Source of the DNA: an uncultured Clostridia bacterium
Lineage (GTDB): Bacteria; Bacillota; Clostridia; TANB77; CAG-508
DNA: 64,000 nt
Direction of reading: 5' to 3'
NCBI GenBank assembly: GCA_934167095.1
Contig: CAKPKE010000007.1
Span: 1-64,000 of the forward strand
In this document: positions 17,601-28,300 of the stretch, piece after piece
How the letters are laid out: each line of letters starts with the position of its first letter
How positions within the stretch are numbered: position 1 is the first letter of the stretch
Position numbers and translations under genes: made by a program
The notes under the pieces: model-generated
Databases searched by the model: none
What the model saw: the letters and a program-made list of their open reading frames with translations, nothing else
What the model was told of the DNA's origin: nothing

Positions 17601-20295
17601 AGAATCCTTCATCTGATAAGCCATCATTTTTATTGTATTTGTAAGTTTCGCTCTTACCTTTTACTTCTAGTGTTGCATTATATACATCTTTATGTAGTGC
17701 TAAGTCAACTGTTTCTCTTAATACATATCCTTGATTTACATATAAGTTGTTGTAATCACCATTATATAGCATATAATATGCATTAATTGGATTTTCTTGG
17801 CTATCTTTTGCAAGAGATGCTCTATTATCTCCATTTATTGAATCGCCAATTACAAAGTGTTTGTATACTGGATAATAGTCTGTTACAAATCCATTTTTGT
17901 TGTATCCTGTATATGATGACATCATACAATCATTTACATATTGATTATTTCCTGTTGGATTTCCAAATTCATCAATTAATCCATTATCTTTTAGATATGT
18001 TCTTGTATAAACTTGTCCTCCAGCATAGTTTTGTGGATTTGAACCGATTTCTTCAAATTTTGCATTGAAGTTATCTCTTACTGAATTTATATCATTTCCT
18101 TTAGAGCTATTTGACCATGCTACACCATTTGCTTTGTATATTGTTGGTTTATAATACATTCCATTGTATACAAATTCAACATAGTATGTGTACATTGCAT
18201 TTAAATTTGTAAATTCATAATGTCCATCACCATCTGTTGTAGTTGTTGCTTTTATTTCCACTGTTTTTTCATCTGGTTTTCTTTGATGTAAAATAACTTT
18301 TACTCCAGACATTGCTTTATCTTGAGAGTCGTCTTTTTGACCATTATATTGTGACTCTTTTCCGGCTGTTCCATCAACCCAAACATATCCTGCAATTTTG
18401 ATATTTATTTCTATTGTTGTACTCTTTTCTGCAGTATTTCTCTTTGCTTGAGTTGCTCCTTTATAGCCTTCTTCTGGATTTCCACCACTTACAGTTCTTA
18501 CTTCTTGTTCATCATCTACTTCATATTCTGTTGTGTCCATTTTGATACATGCTTGATATAATGTATATTCAAGTGGAATATCCATAGATTTACTTTCATC
18601 TTGCTCTTTTCCACTTTTTATTTCTCCAGTACATCTCTTATTAGCTGGTGCATTAGAATCATGTACTTTTTCATTATGGTTACTTGCAGCTTCCTGACTA
18701 TCATAATGATTATCTGGTGCTGTTGTACAATACCAATAATCTTTTCCAGGTATTTTATATGTTGCTTTATATGTATATGTTTTTACCATTGATACTATAT
18801 ATCCTCTATACATATAAATACGAGAACCAGTACTTGCCGAGTTTCCATTTTCTGAGTCGACACCTTCTAACCTATAATACTCAGATGTACAATATTCTGT
18901 ATATTCAAATGTTGGAGTTGCTTTTATGCTTTTTGGATAGTTTGCTTTACTTGCATTTACTCTTATCCAGAAATTTTCTCCACTTTCTGGGTATGTATTA
19001 GTTTCACCTTTAGCAAGTATTTCAAAATCGCCATTTAAGTAACTTAATGTTGCATTTCCATCTTCACCACTTGCCTCTAATTTAATATCCTTTATATATG
19101 ATATATTCGTATAATGTGGATATGTAACTTTAAATGGTCCTATTATATATTCATCTTGGCTTCTATTTCCATCAACTCTATTTACAAATACTTGGGTACT
19201 ATCAGAACTTATAGAAACCATATTTTCATAAGAGCCTGCTGCAATTAATTCATCATTAAACTTTTTAAATTCTTTTGCTTCATCATATAATTTATAACCA
19301 CCTGTTGTTCCTTGTGATAATGTTGCACTTCCTGAACCATCGGCATTATATCCACGATGACTTCCTTCATGGTCATTTTGTAACCAACTTGCAGTTTGAA
19401 TGTCTAAAACAGAAAATACTGTTGTTCTTTCTCTTGAGGTTAATACTTCATTTCCACCATTGAATATATATGCATTCATAACTTCATCAAATTCAGCATT
19501 TCCAGAAGTATTTACACTCCAAGACTCTGTTTTAGTATATATTGAACTTGTTCCGCCACCTATTACAGCAACTTTTGGGCCTTCCATCCAGTTTATCTCT
19601 TGAGAATAATCTGTATGATAATCATAATTTTCAAGTAATGGTTGAGGTTTTCTTTCAGCGCCTAATTCTGTAAATTTTCTTCCCATCCATTCTTTTAATG
19701 CTCTTTTTGTTCTTTCTACTTGGCCTTTTTCATTTCTTTGCTCCTTATATATAGCAATTACAGGTTGACTTTCATTTATTGATATTCCGCCATGGTCGTG
19801 TTCACTTGGTGTAACACTAGTTTCACCATTTGAAATGCTTGGTCCTGTAACTTTTAATTCTGAATAATTTTCTGGTAACAATTGTTTTATTAATTTCCAA
19901 GCTTTATCTTCGGCGTCTTTTTCTAGTTCACTACCAACACTGTTATATATTACTCCTGATCCATAATCCATTTCAGTTGGATAATATGTTGTAGTATCAA
20001 TGCTTCCCCATCTTACAGCAGAGTCTTGGTCATCACAATATGCAATTCCTGATGCTCCACTTCCAGCAGTTAATGTTGCAGAACTGCTAAGAACTCCAGA
20101 ACTTGCACTTCCACCACCAATTGATTGAGGAAAATATCCTGTTGCAGAGCTACTAATTGATGCAGATGGCATACCTTTAGTTAAAGATCCATTCCATGCT
20201 GGCATACCGCTTACAATCTTAGAAAAAGCAACTGAGCCAAGTGTTAATACTGCTGATACTGTTACTATTTTTATAAGATTTTTAACCTTTTTCAT
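14668..20295 (-). CDS. Giant cell-wall-anchored SdrD/CnaB-type surface protein, copy 1
   Basis: A secreted protein of 1875 aa. It has a signal peptide (KKVKN, then a hydrophobic run ending near residue 30) and a large N-terminal region conserved with the gene at 25337-30907. That region has AYCDDQ at about 85-90 and IQTASWLQNDHEG at about 299-311, which resembles the Cys/Gln pair of Gram-positive thioester domains. SdrD/CnaB-type beta domains follow at about 635-715 (GYVWVDGTAGKE) and about 1190-1310 (NGTVFDDKRTV), then a DUF11-like segment near 1630. The C-terminus is a sorting signal: LPPFG, a membrane segment and KKKKK. I infer a host- or matrix-binding adhesin anchored by a sortase that is not in the window. 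It starts 14 bases after the preceding gene, with AAGGAGG as RBS, so it is the third gene of an operon. Confidence 0.85.
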   Translation of the reverse strand: MKKVKNLIKIVTVSAVLTLGSVAFSKIVSGMPAWNGSLTKGMPSASISSSATGYFPQSIGGGSASSGVLSSSATLTAGSGASGIAYCDDQDSAVRWGSIDTTTYYPTEMDYGSGVIYNSVGSELEKDAEDKAWKLIKQLLPENYSELKVTGPSISNGETSVTPSEHDHGGISINESQPVIAIYKEQRNEKGQVERTKRALKEWMGRKFTELGAERKPQPLLENYDYHTDYSQEINWMEGPKVAVIGGGTSSIYTKTESWSVNTSGNAEFDEVMNAYIFNGGNEVLTSRERTTVFSVLDIQTASWLQNDHEGSHRGYNADGSGSATLSQGTTGGYKLYDEAKEFKKFNDELIAAGSYENMVSISSDSTQVFVNRVDGNRSQDEYIIGPFKVTYPHYTNISYIKDIKLEASGEDGNATLSYLNGDFEILAKGETNTYPESGENFWIRVNASKANYPKSIKATPTFEYTEYCTSEYYRLEGVDSENGNSASTGSRIYMYRGYIVSMVKTYTYKATYKIPGKDYWYCTTAPDNHYDSQEAASNHNEKVHDSNAPANKRCTGEIKSGKEQDESKSMDIPLEYTLYQACIKMDTTEYEVDDEQEVRTVSGGNPEEGYKGATQAKRNTAEKSTTIEINIKIAGYVWVDGTAGKESQYNGQKDDSQDKAMSGVKVILHQRKPDEKTVEIKATTTTDGDGHYEFTNLNAMYTYYVEFVYNGMYYKPTIYKANGVAWSNSSKGNDINSVRDNFNAKFEEIGSNPQNYAGGQVYTRTYLKDNGLIDEFGNPTGNNQYVNDCMMSSYTGYNKNGFVTDYYPVYKHFVIGDSINGDNRASLAKDSQENPINAYYMLYNGDYNNLYVNQGYVLRETVDLALHKDVYNATLEVKGKSETYKYNKNDGLSDEGFWDISTQISDAYLSNAYKNAKSQSATSAAQMYNQTDYTREIFKEDYNFKVNTNTYGSDILSKTGMSSSEDELRVYVTYKITVRNQSDAISAKVTEVVDYFDKEYTLVESSNTVAREQKYKPYLGDRRGNKIKDVTTNSSSKYGAATESATADYNKTYITGFDDVLLDPDTSKDLYLYITFRVNNDKDGYITLDEATSDGNTNEYTPKQNIVEINGYKTYYTDRAKAPNTDNPLTDREYVAGDIAGLTDIDSVPGNVLPDSIPTNNGQVDSSTFEDDTNKGPNIRIRLNRENVREVNGTVFDDKRTVTEQSAQIGNGQRDDGDTGVNGVRVQLVELFKDENGNFINGDNGKPLEKVWRTMYSGDKSTQTFIIDNSAININREYAVSEDGQYSFKSFAPGYYIVRFIYGDGTESILGTTTTNYATGATEENSITNFFADKASANYKKRSGTNGYYSVNGENIGLNTNSYNGQDYKSTTYQLGVANGDGSFQNVSTGTYNYDFDAAATGLYSDAKDIYSRRLEVNSASQTLTNHIAEVESSFEYLSPYYNSMSDDDKAAVLQSLLTEFVNKTNMTAETGVMNIEFEYNRQEDGNKNNNYTNSETNIGSSNYDKTGFYTVADVDFGLTQRPQSELKTTKQIANVKVTLANGNTLFDASAKATNVMWIEGQTAHAQDTKNTYAQNDNYAREDKNGNRVSSGNTLVKIPAVRTAGQKGRVQLTMDEELMHGSTMQITYIITVANIGEVDYSDAKFYYTGVEDNASSNIVKTKVESIVDYVGAQLSDDEHATRNNLQFNADTNTEWEVVTFDSLKENGLVNANLENSAKKYTTIIKTKDDSSIIKELVPVLVDTNSTKIKEKWEKDPLNVLDAVNNTNSVTGIKLVLSEMITSDNSSDDLTYNNIVEITKTSSVSGRRMAYSVVGNQDPTQEPYEIDAASPQEVVILPPFGQNTIYYVLGIGIGVILIIGLTAVIVVTKKKKKAL

Positions 20296-20309
20296 GAGTT
20301 CCTCCTTTC

Positions 20310-23300
20310 TTACTTAATAACTTTCATTTTGATTAAGTATGCGCCTGCAATAATTATTGTTACTACTGCAATTCCTAATGTTACGTACATTACTGGTTGT
20401 CCAGTTTGAACTGATGTTAACACATTTGCGCTACTATAATCATCTTCATTTTGATCTTTATTTCCTGGAGTAGAATCATAATCTTCTAGTCCATAATCAT
20501 TTGATGTTTCGTAAATTTCAGCATTGTTTGTTATTGTTAAACCAATTCCATTTGCTGTCATTTTCTTTGTTAATACTAATTTAACTTCTGCACTTTCGCC
20601 TGGGTTTAATACCTTATTTGCTAAAGCGTTGTTGTAGACTGTTTTTCCATCTGTGCTTGCATACCAATCTGTGTTTAATTCTGAACTGAAGTTTAACTCA
20701 CTTGGTAAGTAATCAGCTATTTTCTTAACATATCCTGGTACTGCACCTTCATTTGTTACTACTAGTTTGTATTCTACAACTATTGTAGATGAACTAATAT
20801 ATTTGTCTTTGAAGTCTATTTTTGCAAAGTTTTTGTTGTACTCATGTACTGTTGTTCCTCTGCTATCTGTTACTGTTATGCTTGTTACAGTTTTGTCTAA
20901 TTTTAAATCAAACTTTTTGTTTTCAACTAATCCTAAATCAATATCATATCTATTGTTTTCTGTTAGTTTTATTTCTTCTGTAACTGCCGCAGTCACTGTT
21001 TGTCCTTCATATACAACAGTTTTATCCATTGCATCAGAATTCATTGTAGAATCTACTGATTCTTTTTGATAGTCTGTTGGGCTGTAATTTTTCGAATCGT
21101 ATAAGAATATTACTGTGTAATTTCCTTCATACATATTACTAAATGCATAGGCACCATCTGAATCAGTTGTTGTTACTCCTTCTTCGTTATTAGCGTTTCT
21201 TGCAATGTTTCCAGTTTTATTATTTAGTAATAAAACTTTTACTCCAGATACTTTTGTTTCATTTGTATCTTTTATACCATCTTTGTTTTCATCCATCCAA
21301 ACAACTCCGGCAATTCTTCCTGTTTTGTTTGAAGTATTTCCGCCATTATTGTTGTCGTCATCAATTATTTCGCCTGGTTTGTATTCTTTAATTTTGTTTG
21401 TTACTTCATTTGAATCAATTGTTCCCACTTCAGATTGCTTTATTGTTCCTTTATTTTTTACTGTTGTTGTTTGATTTACTATATCTGCTACAACATTTAC
21501 TTCTATTGTTGCAGTTTTTCCTGCCTCTAAAATTAGTACTTTTGCCTTTATAGTTCCATCATCTGCTTTTTCAGAATAAGTTGTTTTGCTTCCATCTGCT
21601 AATGTAACTTCAGTATATGAATATACAAGTCCTTGTGGAATTTTATCTGTAAATTCAATATTTGATATTGAAATATTTGATAAATTCTTTACTGTAAATG
21701 TATATTTAAATTTTTCAGTTGTTCCAATTTCAACACTTGATGGTACTGTTGAAGTTTGTGAAATTGAAAGTCCTGGTTTATTTACACTTAATGTTGTTGT
21801 TCCTAAATTTTCTTCAGGAGTATTATCAGCTTTTATTTTTGCAGTTACATCTAATTTTTTGCTATATACATTGTTTTCATTTATTTGGCATCTTACTGTT
21901 ACTGCCACTTTTGTAGTTTCATAATTTAATGTTCCTACATTTATTTTAGCTTCATTGTTGCTCTTTGTTACATTTGATGTTATATCTTCTCTCATATTTC
22001 CTTTTGTTACGCTTACTATTTCAAGTTCACTTGGAAGAGTTAAAGTTATAACTGTGTTTTCCCTGTTTCCATCATAAGGTGTTTCAGTATATTTTAATTC
22101 ACCAGTTTCTTCATTTTTTGTGAATGTTCCTGATGCAGAATATTCTTTTGCAGATTTTACATTCATTATTAATGTTGTTTCATCGCCACTTCTTAGTTCT
22201 ACGTCAGTTCCAAGAAGTTTTCCTGAGAAATATGTTTTTGTAAGTGTTACATTTGCAACTGCATTTGAAGTTGCTGTTGCTTTTTCGTTGTAAACTGTAG
22301 CTTGAGTTGTAAATGTTACTTCTTCAGTATCAGATGCTGTTGTTTTAAACCATATTGCTTTTTCTAATGTAGAATTTGCTGCAATACTTCCTAATGAAAT
22401 TTCAACAGTTCTTTTTGTTGTATCATTTTCATCGTCTGTATATGATGCATCTTCTGGAGTTGTATATTCAAGTCCATCTGTTCCTTCTACTACATAAGTA
22501 ACTGTTTTTAGTATTGGGAATTTTACTTTTACATCATTTGCTTGTTCTGTTCCAGCATTTGTTACTTTTAAAGTATATTTTAGTATGCTTCCACTTTTTG
22601 CTGTTGTAGCATCACTATTTGCTGTGAATGTAGTTTCAAATTTTGGTCCTGTTCCTGTTGTAAGGCCTGTTGTTGCAGCTTGTGCAAGTTCTGAAATTGC
22701 TCCATCTGCTTGATTATTTGTATAATATACTGAATAGTTTTCATAAGCATATTTGTCATAGTCAAGTCCTCCTGGAACTATTGCAGAATATCCAAACTTA
22801 AATCCTTTTCCTTGTTCAATATCAGTGTTAGGAAGTACTATCATGTAAGATTTTGCATTTGTAATTGTTCCTTCATCTGATGTCCAAGCATTTGCTGAGC
22901 TGTTTAGATCAGTTGTTGCAGATACATTTGATGAATAATATACTTTTGCTCCATCTATTCCAGATACTGTAATAGGTTTTGACATTGTTAAATCTAAGTT
23001 TGTATTTAGACCATTTCCTTGTGCAGGAATTCTTCCAAGTACAACTACATTGCTAATTGTATTTCCATAGTTGTTTATTACATTCATATTGAATGCTACT
23101 TCTTGTGATTCTGAAGCTGTTGGAATTAATCCTGTTTTTTCATCACCACTTAGTGACATTATACTAACTTGGTCATTATTTGTATAAGTAACCCCGTTTG
23201 TTGCAACTACACCAGTTGGTGCTAAGTATTTAATATCACTTGTAGCTTCTGTTACATTTCCGTCTGAATTTGTTACAGTTGCTATTATTTGATTTTGTGT

Positions 23301-25265
23301 TGTTGGTGTTAATTCTTCAAGTGTAATGTCTGCTGTTATAACTACTGTTGCACCTTTTGCAGCAACATTATTATATTTTGTTTGACTTCCTGCTAATTGT
23401 AAGTCAATTGATTTTGTTCCATCTGAATTATTTACTAAATTAGCACTTTGAAGAGAAAGTTCATCATCATAATATAAATCTGCTTTTACAGAAACATCCT
23501 TTATATTAGAAGGAAGTTTTACTTGAACTCTTGGTGAGCTAAACATAGTATCATCTATTGAGTCATTTTCAAGTGTTACTTTAATTTCTACGCCTTCATT
23601 TTTTAATACTGTTGATAATGTATCTCTGTTTGTTTCAATATTTACTTTTTGTGTTGGTTCTTCTAAAGCTATTGTGTTTTTTACTTGTGCTATTAAAACA
23701 TTTTCAGATTCTGTTTTTACAGATAATTTTGTATTTACTTCTAAGCTACTTACTTTTTCTAAATTAGCTTTTGAGTAGCTTAAGTTTTTCATTATAGCTT
23801 TATTTACTGTAACATTTAATATCCCCTCTGTTTGAGGTTTTGAAGTTACAATTTTTACATTTTTAACATTTGCATTTGATAAATCAATTACAAAATATCC
23901 ATCTGTTACTGGAGAATCTTTTGTTAATGTTATTAAAGCTTCTCCATTTTCATTTTGGATTTCTATTGTTCCAACTTCACCTAAAATTTCTGTAAATTCG
24001 CTTTGAGCTATTTTTATAGTTTTATCATAAGAGACTTCACTTGTTTCATTTTCAAAATTTGTTCCAACTTCCTCGAAAATAACATTTTCTGCTAAAGTTT
24101 TAACTGGTATAACAGCTTTATAATTTACAGTATATTCTGTATCCCTTTTATTTTCATCAGCTGTATTTATGTTGTTATATAAGTAACCTTTATTTAATGT
24201 TGTTGTAACATTTGTTTCATAATCTGCAATTGTTCCTAATTCTTCTGATAAATTTTCAGTTCCTTTTACAGAATTTTTTAGTTCTAGGTTATTTGCAGTA
24301 TATGTTGTGACATCTTTTTCTACATTGTAGCTAATTTCTACTTCTGAACTTTTTAAATTTGCTACTTGTTCATTTGTAAGCTCATACACGTAAGTTACTA
24401 AAAATTCATCTTGTGCATTTTTAGTCCAAGCTACATTTTCATTTGTAGTTTTGATTGTTACTACATTTTGCTCTTTATCAAAAGACCATTCAGGCTTTGT
24501 TGTATTTCCATTTGTTGCAGATGTACTATTTGCAATTACTGACACATAAGAAGGATTTACTCCATCTATTGCAGGTAAAGTAGCTGTTATAGTTTCATCT
24601 TTTACTGGTACAACATTTTCCTTGATATTTGTTTTTACTTTTGATTGAACTATTAACTTATTTTGATAATATGCGTATTTAGTTACTTCATGGCTAAGAT
24701 CAAGTTCTGCTGTGTCTAATTTCCAAGCTGTATTTAATTTAACTTTTCCATTAACATCAGTTTCCTTGCCGTCTTTATTAACATATATTGCAGTTAAGCT
24801 TATCTCATTATCTCTATTTGCAACATCAGTGCTAATATTAGTATCATTCATTTGCATAATCAAAGATTTTGAAATACTATTGCCACTGTTTATTTGATTA
24901 AATTTTATTTCATTTTTAGCTTCATCAATGCTTTCTACAACTTCTGGATTTGTTTCATCATCTTTGATTTTAAAGTTTGCGCCATTAAAACTTACTTGTG
25001 CATCCTTTACATATCCTCCATTTTTTACATTGATTTGTACGTTTAGTACTCCTGTTTGATTAGCGTCTAATGTCTTTTTATGCTTGCCATTATCATAGGC
25101 AACATCAAATTCGACATTTGCTACGTTAGTTGATTTTGTTTGGTTTTCTAGTGCATTTTCACTCATTAAAGTATCTGCTGCATAGCTTATTAAAGTCATT
25201 GAATTAGCTAAAATCAATAACATTGCCAATGTAGCTGATACAAACTTTGTAATTTTGTTACTCAT
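20310..25265 (-). CDS. Giant surface protein with DUF11-like repeats and an SdrD-type domain
   Basis: A secreted protein of 1651 aa with a signal peptide (hydrophobic LAMLLILANS, cleavage near YAA at about 29). Most of it is repeated beta-sandwich sequence of the DUF11/conserved-repeat type (for example near 875, 1165 and 1450, with patterns like YTLKVTNAG and YTFTVKNLS). One SdrD/CnaB-type domain lies at about 1312-1400 (GRIAGVVWMDENKDGIKDTN). The C-terminus has SVQTGQP, a membrane helix and a short KMKVIK tail; there is no LPxTG, but VQTG may be an alternative sorting motif. It is almost free of Cys and lacks the N-terminal head of its two neighbours. AAAGGAGG precedes the ATG. It is the second gene of the three-gene operon, so it may be the stalk or partner of the two head-bearing proteins; this is inference. 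Confidence 0.8.
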   Translation of the reverse strand: MSNKITKFVSATLAMLLILANSMTLISYAADTLMSENALENQTKSTNVANVEFDVAYDNGKHKKTLDANQTGVLNVQINVKNGGYVKDAQVSFNGANFKIKDDETNPEVVESIDEAKNEIKFNQINSGNSISKSLIMQMNDTNISTDVANRDNEISLTAIYVNKDGKETDVNGKVKLNTAWKLDTAELDLSHEVTKYAYYQNKLIVQSKVKTNIKENVVPVKDETITATLPAIDGVNPSYVSVIANSTSATNGNTTKPEWSFDKEQNVVTIKTTNENVAWTKNAQDEFLVTYVYELTNEQVANLKSSEVEISYNVEKDVTTYTANNLELKNSVKGTENLSEELGTIADYETNVTTTLNKGYLYNNINTADENKRDTEYTVNYKAVIPVKTLAENVIFEEVGTNFENETSEVSYDKTIKIAQSEFTEILGEVGTIEIQNENGEALITLTKDSPVTDGYFVIDLSNANVKNVKIVTSKPQTEGILNVTVNKAIMKNLSYSKANLEKVSSLEVNTKLSVKTESENVLIAQVKNTIALEEPTQKVNIETNRDTLSTVLKNEGVEIKVTLENDSIDDTMFSSPRVQVKLPSNIKDVSVKADLYYDDELSLQSANLVNNSDGTKSIDLQLAGSQTKYNNVAAKGATVVITADITLEELTPTTQNQIIATVTNSDGNVTEATSDIKYLAPTGVVATNGVTYTNNDQVSIMSLSGDEKTGLIPTASESQEVAFNMNVINNYGNTISNVVVLGRIPAQGNGLNTNLDLTMSKPITVSGIDGAKVYYSSNVSATTDLNSSANAWTSDEGTITNAKSYMIVLPNTDIEQGKGFKFGYSAIVPGGLDYDKYAYENYSVYYTNNQADGAISELAQAATTGLTTGTGPKFETTFTANSDATTAKSGSILKYTLKVTNAGTEQANDVKVKFPILKTVTYVVEGTDGLEYTTPEDASYTDDENDTTKRTVEISLGSIAANSTLEKAIWFKTTASDTEEVTFTTQATVYNEKATATSNAVANVTLTKTYFSGKLLGTDVELRSGDETTLIMNVKSAKEYSASGTFTKNEETGELKYTETPYDGNRENTVITLTLPSELEIVSVTKGNMREDITSNVTKSNNEAKINVGTLNYETTKVAVTVRCQINENNVYSKKLDVTAKIKADNTPEENLGTTTLSVNKPGLSISQTSTVPSSVEIGTTEKFKYTFTVKNLSNISISNIEFTDKIPQGLVYSYTEVTLADGSKTTYSEKADDGTIKAKVLILEAGKTATIEVNVVADIVNQTTTVKNKGTIKQSEVGTIDSNEVTNKIKEYKPGEIIDDDNNNGGNTSNKTGRIAGVVWMDENKDGIKDTNETKVSGVKVLLLNNKTGNIARNANNEEGVTTTDSDGAYAFSNMYEGNYTVIFLYDSKNYSPTDYQKESVDSTMNSDAMDKTVVYEGQTVTAAVTEEIKLTENNRYDIDLGLVENKKFDLKLDKTVTSITVTDSRGTTVHEYNKNFAKIDFKDKYISSSTIVVEYKLVVTNEGAVPGYVKKIADYLPSELNFSSELNTDWYASTDGKTVYNNALANKVLNPGESAEVKLVLTKKMTANGIGLTITNNAEIYETSNDYGLEDYDSTPGNKDQNEDDYSSANVLTSVQTGQPVMYVTLGIAVVTIIIAGAYLIKMKVIK

Positions 25266-25336
25266 ATATTTCCTCCTTTAAAACATCACTAACTCCTATT
25301 ATACGCTATTTTTGTGCATTTTTCAATGCTTTTGCG

Positions 25337-28300
25337 TTAGTTTTTTCTCCTTAATATCAGAATAACCATTGCTAATCCAACAATTAATATTATACCTACA
25401 ATTAGGCTCAATACATAGTATATTGTATTTTGTCCAAATGGTGGTAGCATCACAATTTCTTGTGGTGTTGCTGCATCTATTTCATAAGGTTCCTGTGTCG
25501 GATCTTGATTTCCTACTACAGAATAAGACATTCTTCTACCTGAAATATTACTTGTTTTTACTATTTCTGCAATGTTATTGTATGTCAAGTCATCACTGCT
25601 GTTATCTTGAGATATCATTTGAGATAATACAAGACTTACTCCTGTAACGCTTTTTGTAGAATTTACGGTATCTAATACCTTTAATGGATTTTGTTCCCAT
25701 TTGCCTTTTATTTGTGCACTTGTTGCATCTACAAGTATAGGTACTAATTCTTTTACAACACTACTGTTATCCTTTGTTTTTACGATAGTAGTATACTTAT
25801 CAGTACTTGTGCCAAGTCTGCTGTTTATTAATCCTTGTGATATTAAAGTGTCTTTTTCCACCTTTTCCCAGTCCGGATTTAAACTAGCATTAAATTGTTG
25901 ATTATTTCTTGTTTCTCTTCCAGCATTTGTTAATTGTGCTCCTACATAGTCTACTATTGTATCAACTTTAGTTTTTACAATATTTCTATTTTGATCATCT
26001 TCTACCCCCATATAGTAGAATTTTGCATCACTATAATCAACTTCGCCAACATTAGCTACAGTAATTATATATGAAACTTGTAATGTTGCACCATGCATTA
26101 ACTCTGCATCTACGGTTAACTGAATTCTTCCTTTGTTATTTGCAGTTCTAACTACCGGCATTTTCATTAAATTACTTCTACCTGATACGGTTTTTTCGTT
26201 TTGATTTTCTTTTCTGTAATTCTTATCAGTTGTATAAGTATTTAAACTATCTTGTCCATGTGCCGGTTGACCTTCTATCCACATTACATTAGATGCTTTT
26301 GCAGATGCATCAAATAATACATTTCCATTTGATAATACAACCTTTACATTTGCTATTTGCTTAGTTAATTTCAAACTAGATTGTGGTCTTTGAACTAATC
26401 CAAAGTCTACATCTTTTACTTCATAATATCCATTTTTTGAATAATTTGAATTTCCTATATTATTTAAGACATTAATATAATTATCATTTTTTGTTCCGTC
26501 TTCTTTCCTGTTGTATTCAAGTTCAATACTAATTACACCAGTTTCTGCTGTCATTTTTGTCTTATCATAAAACTGAGTCAAGAAATTTTCTATTAAAGTT
26601 TTCTTTTCATTATCACCCAATGAATTATAGTATGGTGATATATATTCAAATGATGATTCTATTTCGGCTATATTATTTGTTAAAGTTTGAGATTCGCTAT
26701 TTACTTCTAGTCTTCTATTATAAATATCTTTTGCATCTGAATATAGTCCAGTTGATGCTGCATCAAAGTCATAATTATATGCTCCTGTTGATACATTTTG
26801 ATAGCTTCCAACACCATTTGCTACACCTATTTGATAAGTTGTAGATTTGTAGTCTTGCCCATTATAAGATTTTTTATTTAATCCTACATTTTCTCCATTA
26901 CTTGAATTATAGCCATTTGAGCTATCGGCTCTTTGTTTATATGAAGAATCTACTCTTTTTAGGAATTCTGTAATATTATTTTCCTGGTTTGTTTCTCCGG
27001 TTTTATAATTTGTAGCTTTAGTTCCTAATACGCTTTCTTTTCCATCTCCATATATAAATCTTACTATGTAATTTCCTGGTGCAAATGATTTAAAACAATA
27101 TTGTCCATCATTTTCTACCATGTAATTTCTGTTAATGTTTATTGCTTGATTATCTATTATGAAGCTTTGAATCGTCTTATCTCCAGATTTCATGGTTCTC
27201 CATTCTTTTTCTAATGGCTTTCCATCACTTCCTGTAATCAGATTTCCACTACTATCCTTAAATAATTCAATTAATTGCACTGTCACTCCATTTATTCCAG
27301 TTTCATCATTACCTCTAGTTCCATCGCCTATTTGTGCATTTTTTTCTGTTACTGTTCTTTCATCTTCAAATACAGTTCCATTTATTTCTCTTACATTTCT
27401 TCTATTTAATCTAATTCTAATGTTTGGACCTTTGCTTGTATCATCTTCAAATGTATTAGAATTTATTTGTCCATTTTCAAATGGAATACCATCAATATTA
27501 GTAAGATTTCCTGGCACTGAATCTATGTCAACTAGTCCTGCTACATTTCCAGTTTTATACTCTCCATTTGGTGATGTTGCTCTTGAACCATAATAAGTTT
27601 TATATCCATTTATTTCTACTATATTTTGCTTTGGAGTTGTTATTTGTCTATTGCCATCTTTTTGAACGTCACCATCTCCAACTTTATTTCCTCTAGTATT
27701 TCCATCAGATGTCGATTCATCTAATATAACATATCCGCTTGCATCATTATTAACTCTGAATGTTATATATATGTATAGTTCTTTTCCTGTGTCTGGATCT
27801 AATAAAACATCATCAAATCCTGTAATATATGTTTTATTGTAATAACTTGTTTGTTTTTCTGTTGCTCTGTATTTACTTGAAGAAGATGTTACAACATCTT
27901 TTATTTTATTTCCTTTTCTATCTCCCAAATATGGTTTATATTTTTGTTCTCTTGCTACATTATTAGAACTTTCTATTAATGTGTATTCTTTATCAAAGTA
28001 ATCTACTAATTCAGTTATTTGCGATGATATTGCATCAGACTGATTTCTTACCACTATTTTATATGTAACATAAATTCTTAGTTCATCTTCAGCTGAAGTC
28101 ATACCAGTTCTATCTAAAATATCTGAGCCATATGAAGCTACTTTAAAATTATAATCTTCTTTATATATTTCTCTTGTATAATCAGTTTGATTGTACATTT
28201 TTTCAGAACTTGTTGCACCTTGCGATTTTGCATTTTTGTATGCATTACTTAAATATGCATCTGATATTTGTGTATTGATATCCCAAAATCCCTCATCTGA

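Noticed and set aside
14763..25000. Many plus-strand hydrophobic ORFs opposite the giant surface-protein genes
   Set aside because: They are Leu/Phe/Tyr-rich frames opposite Thr/Asn/Lys-rich coding sequence, with no RBS and no family patterns.
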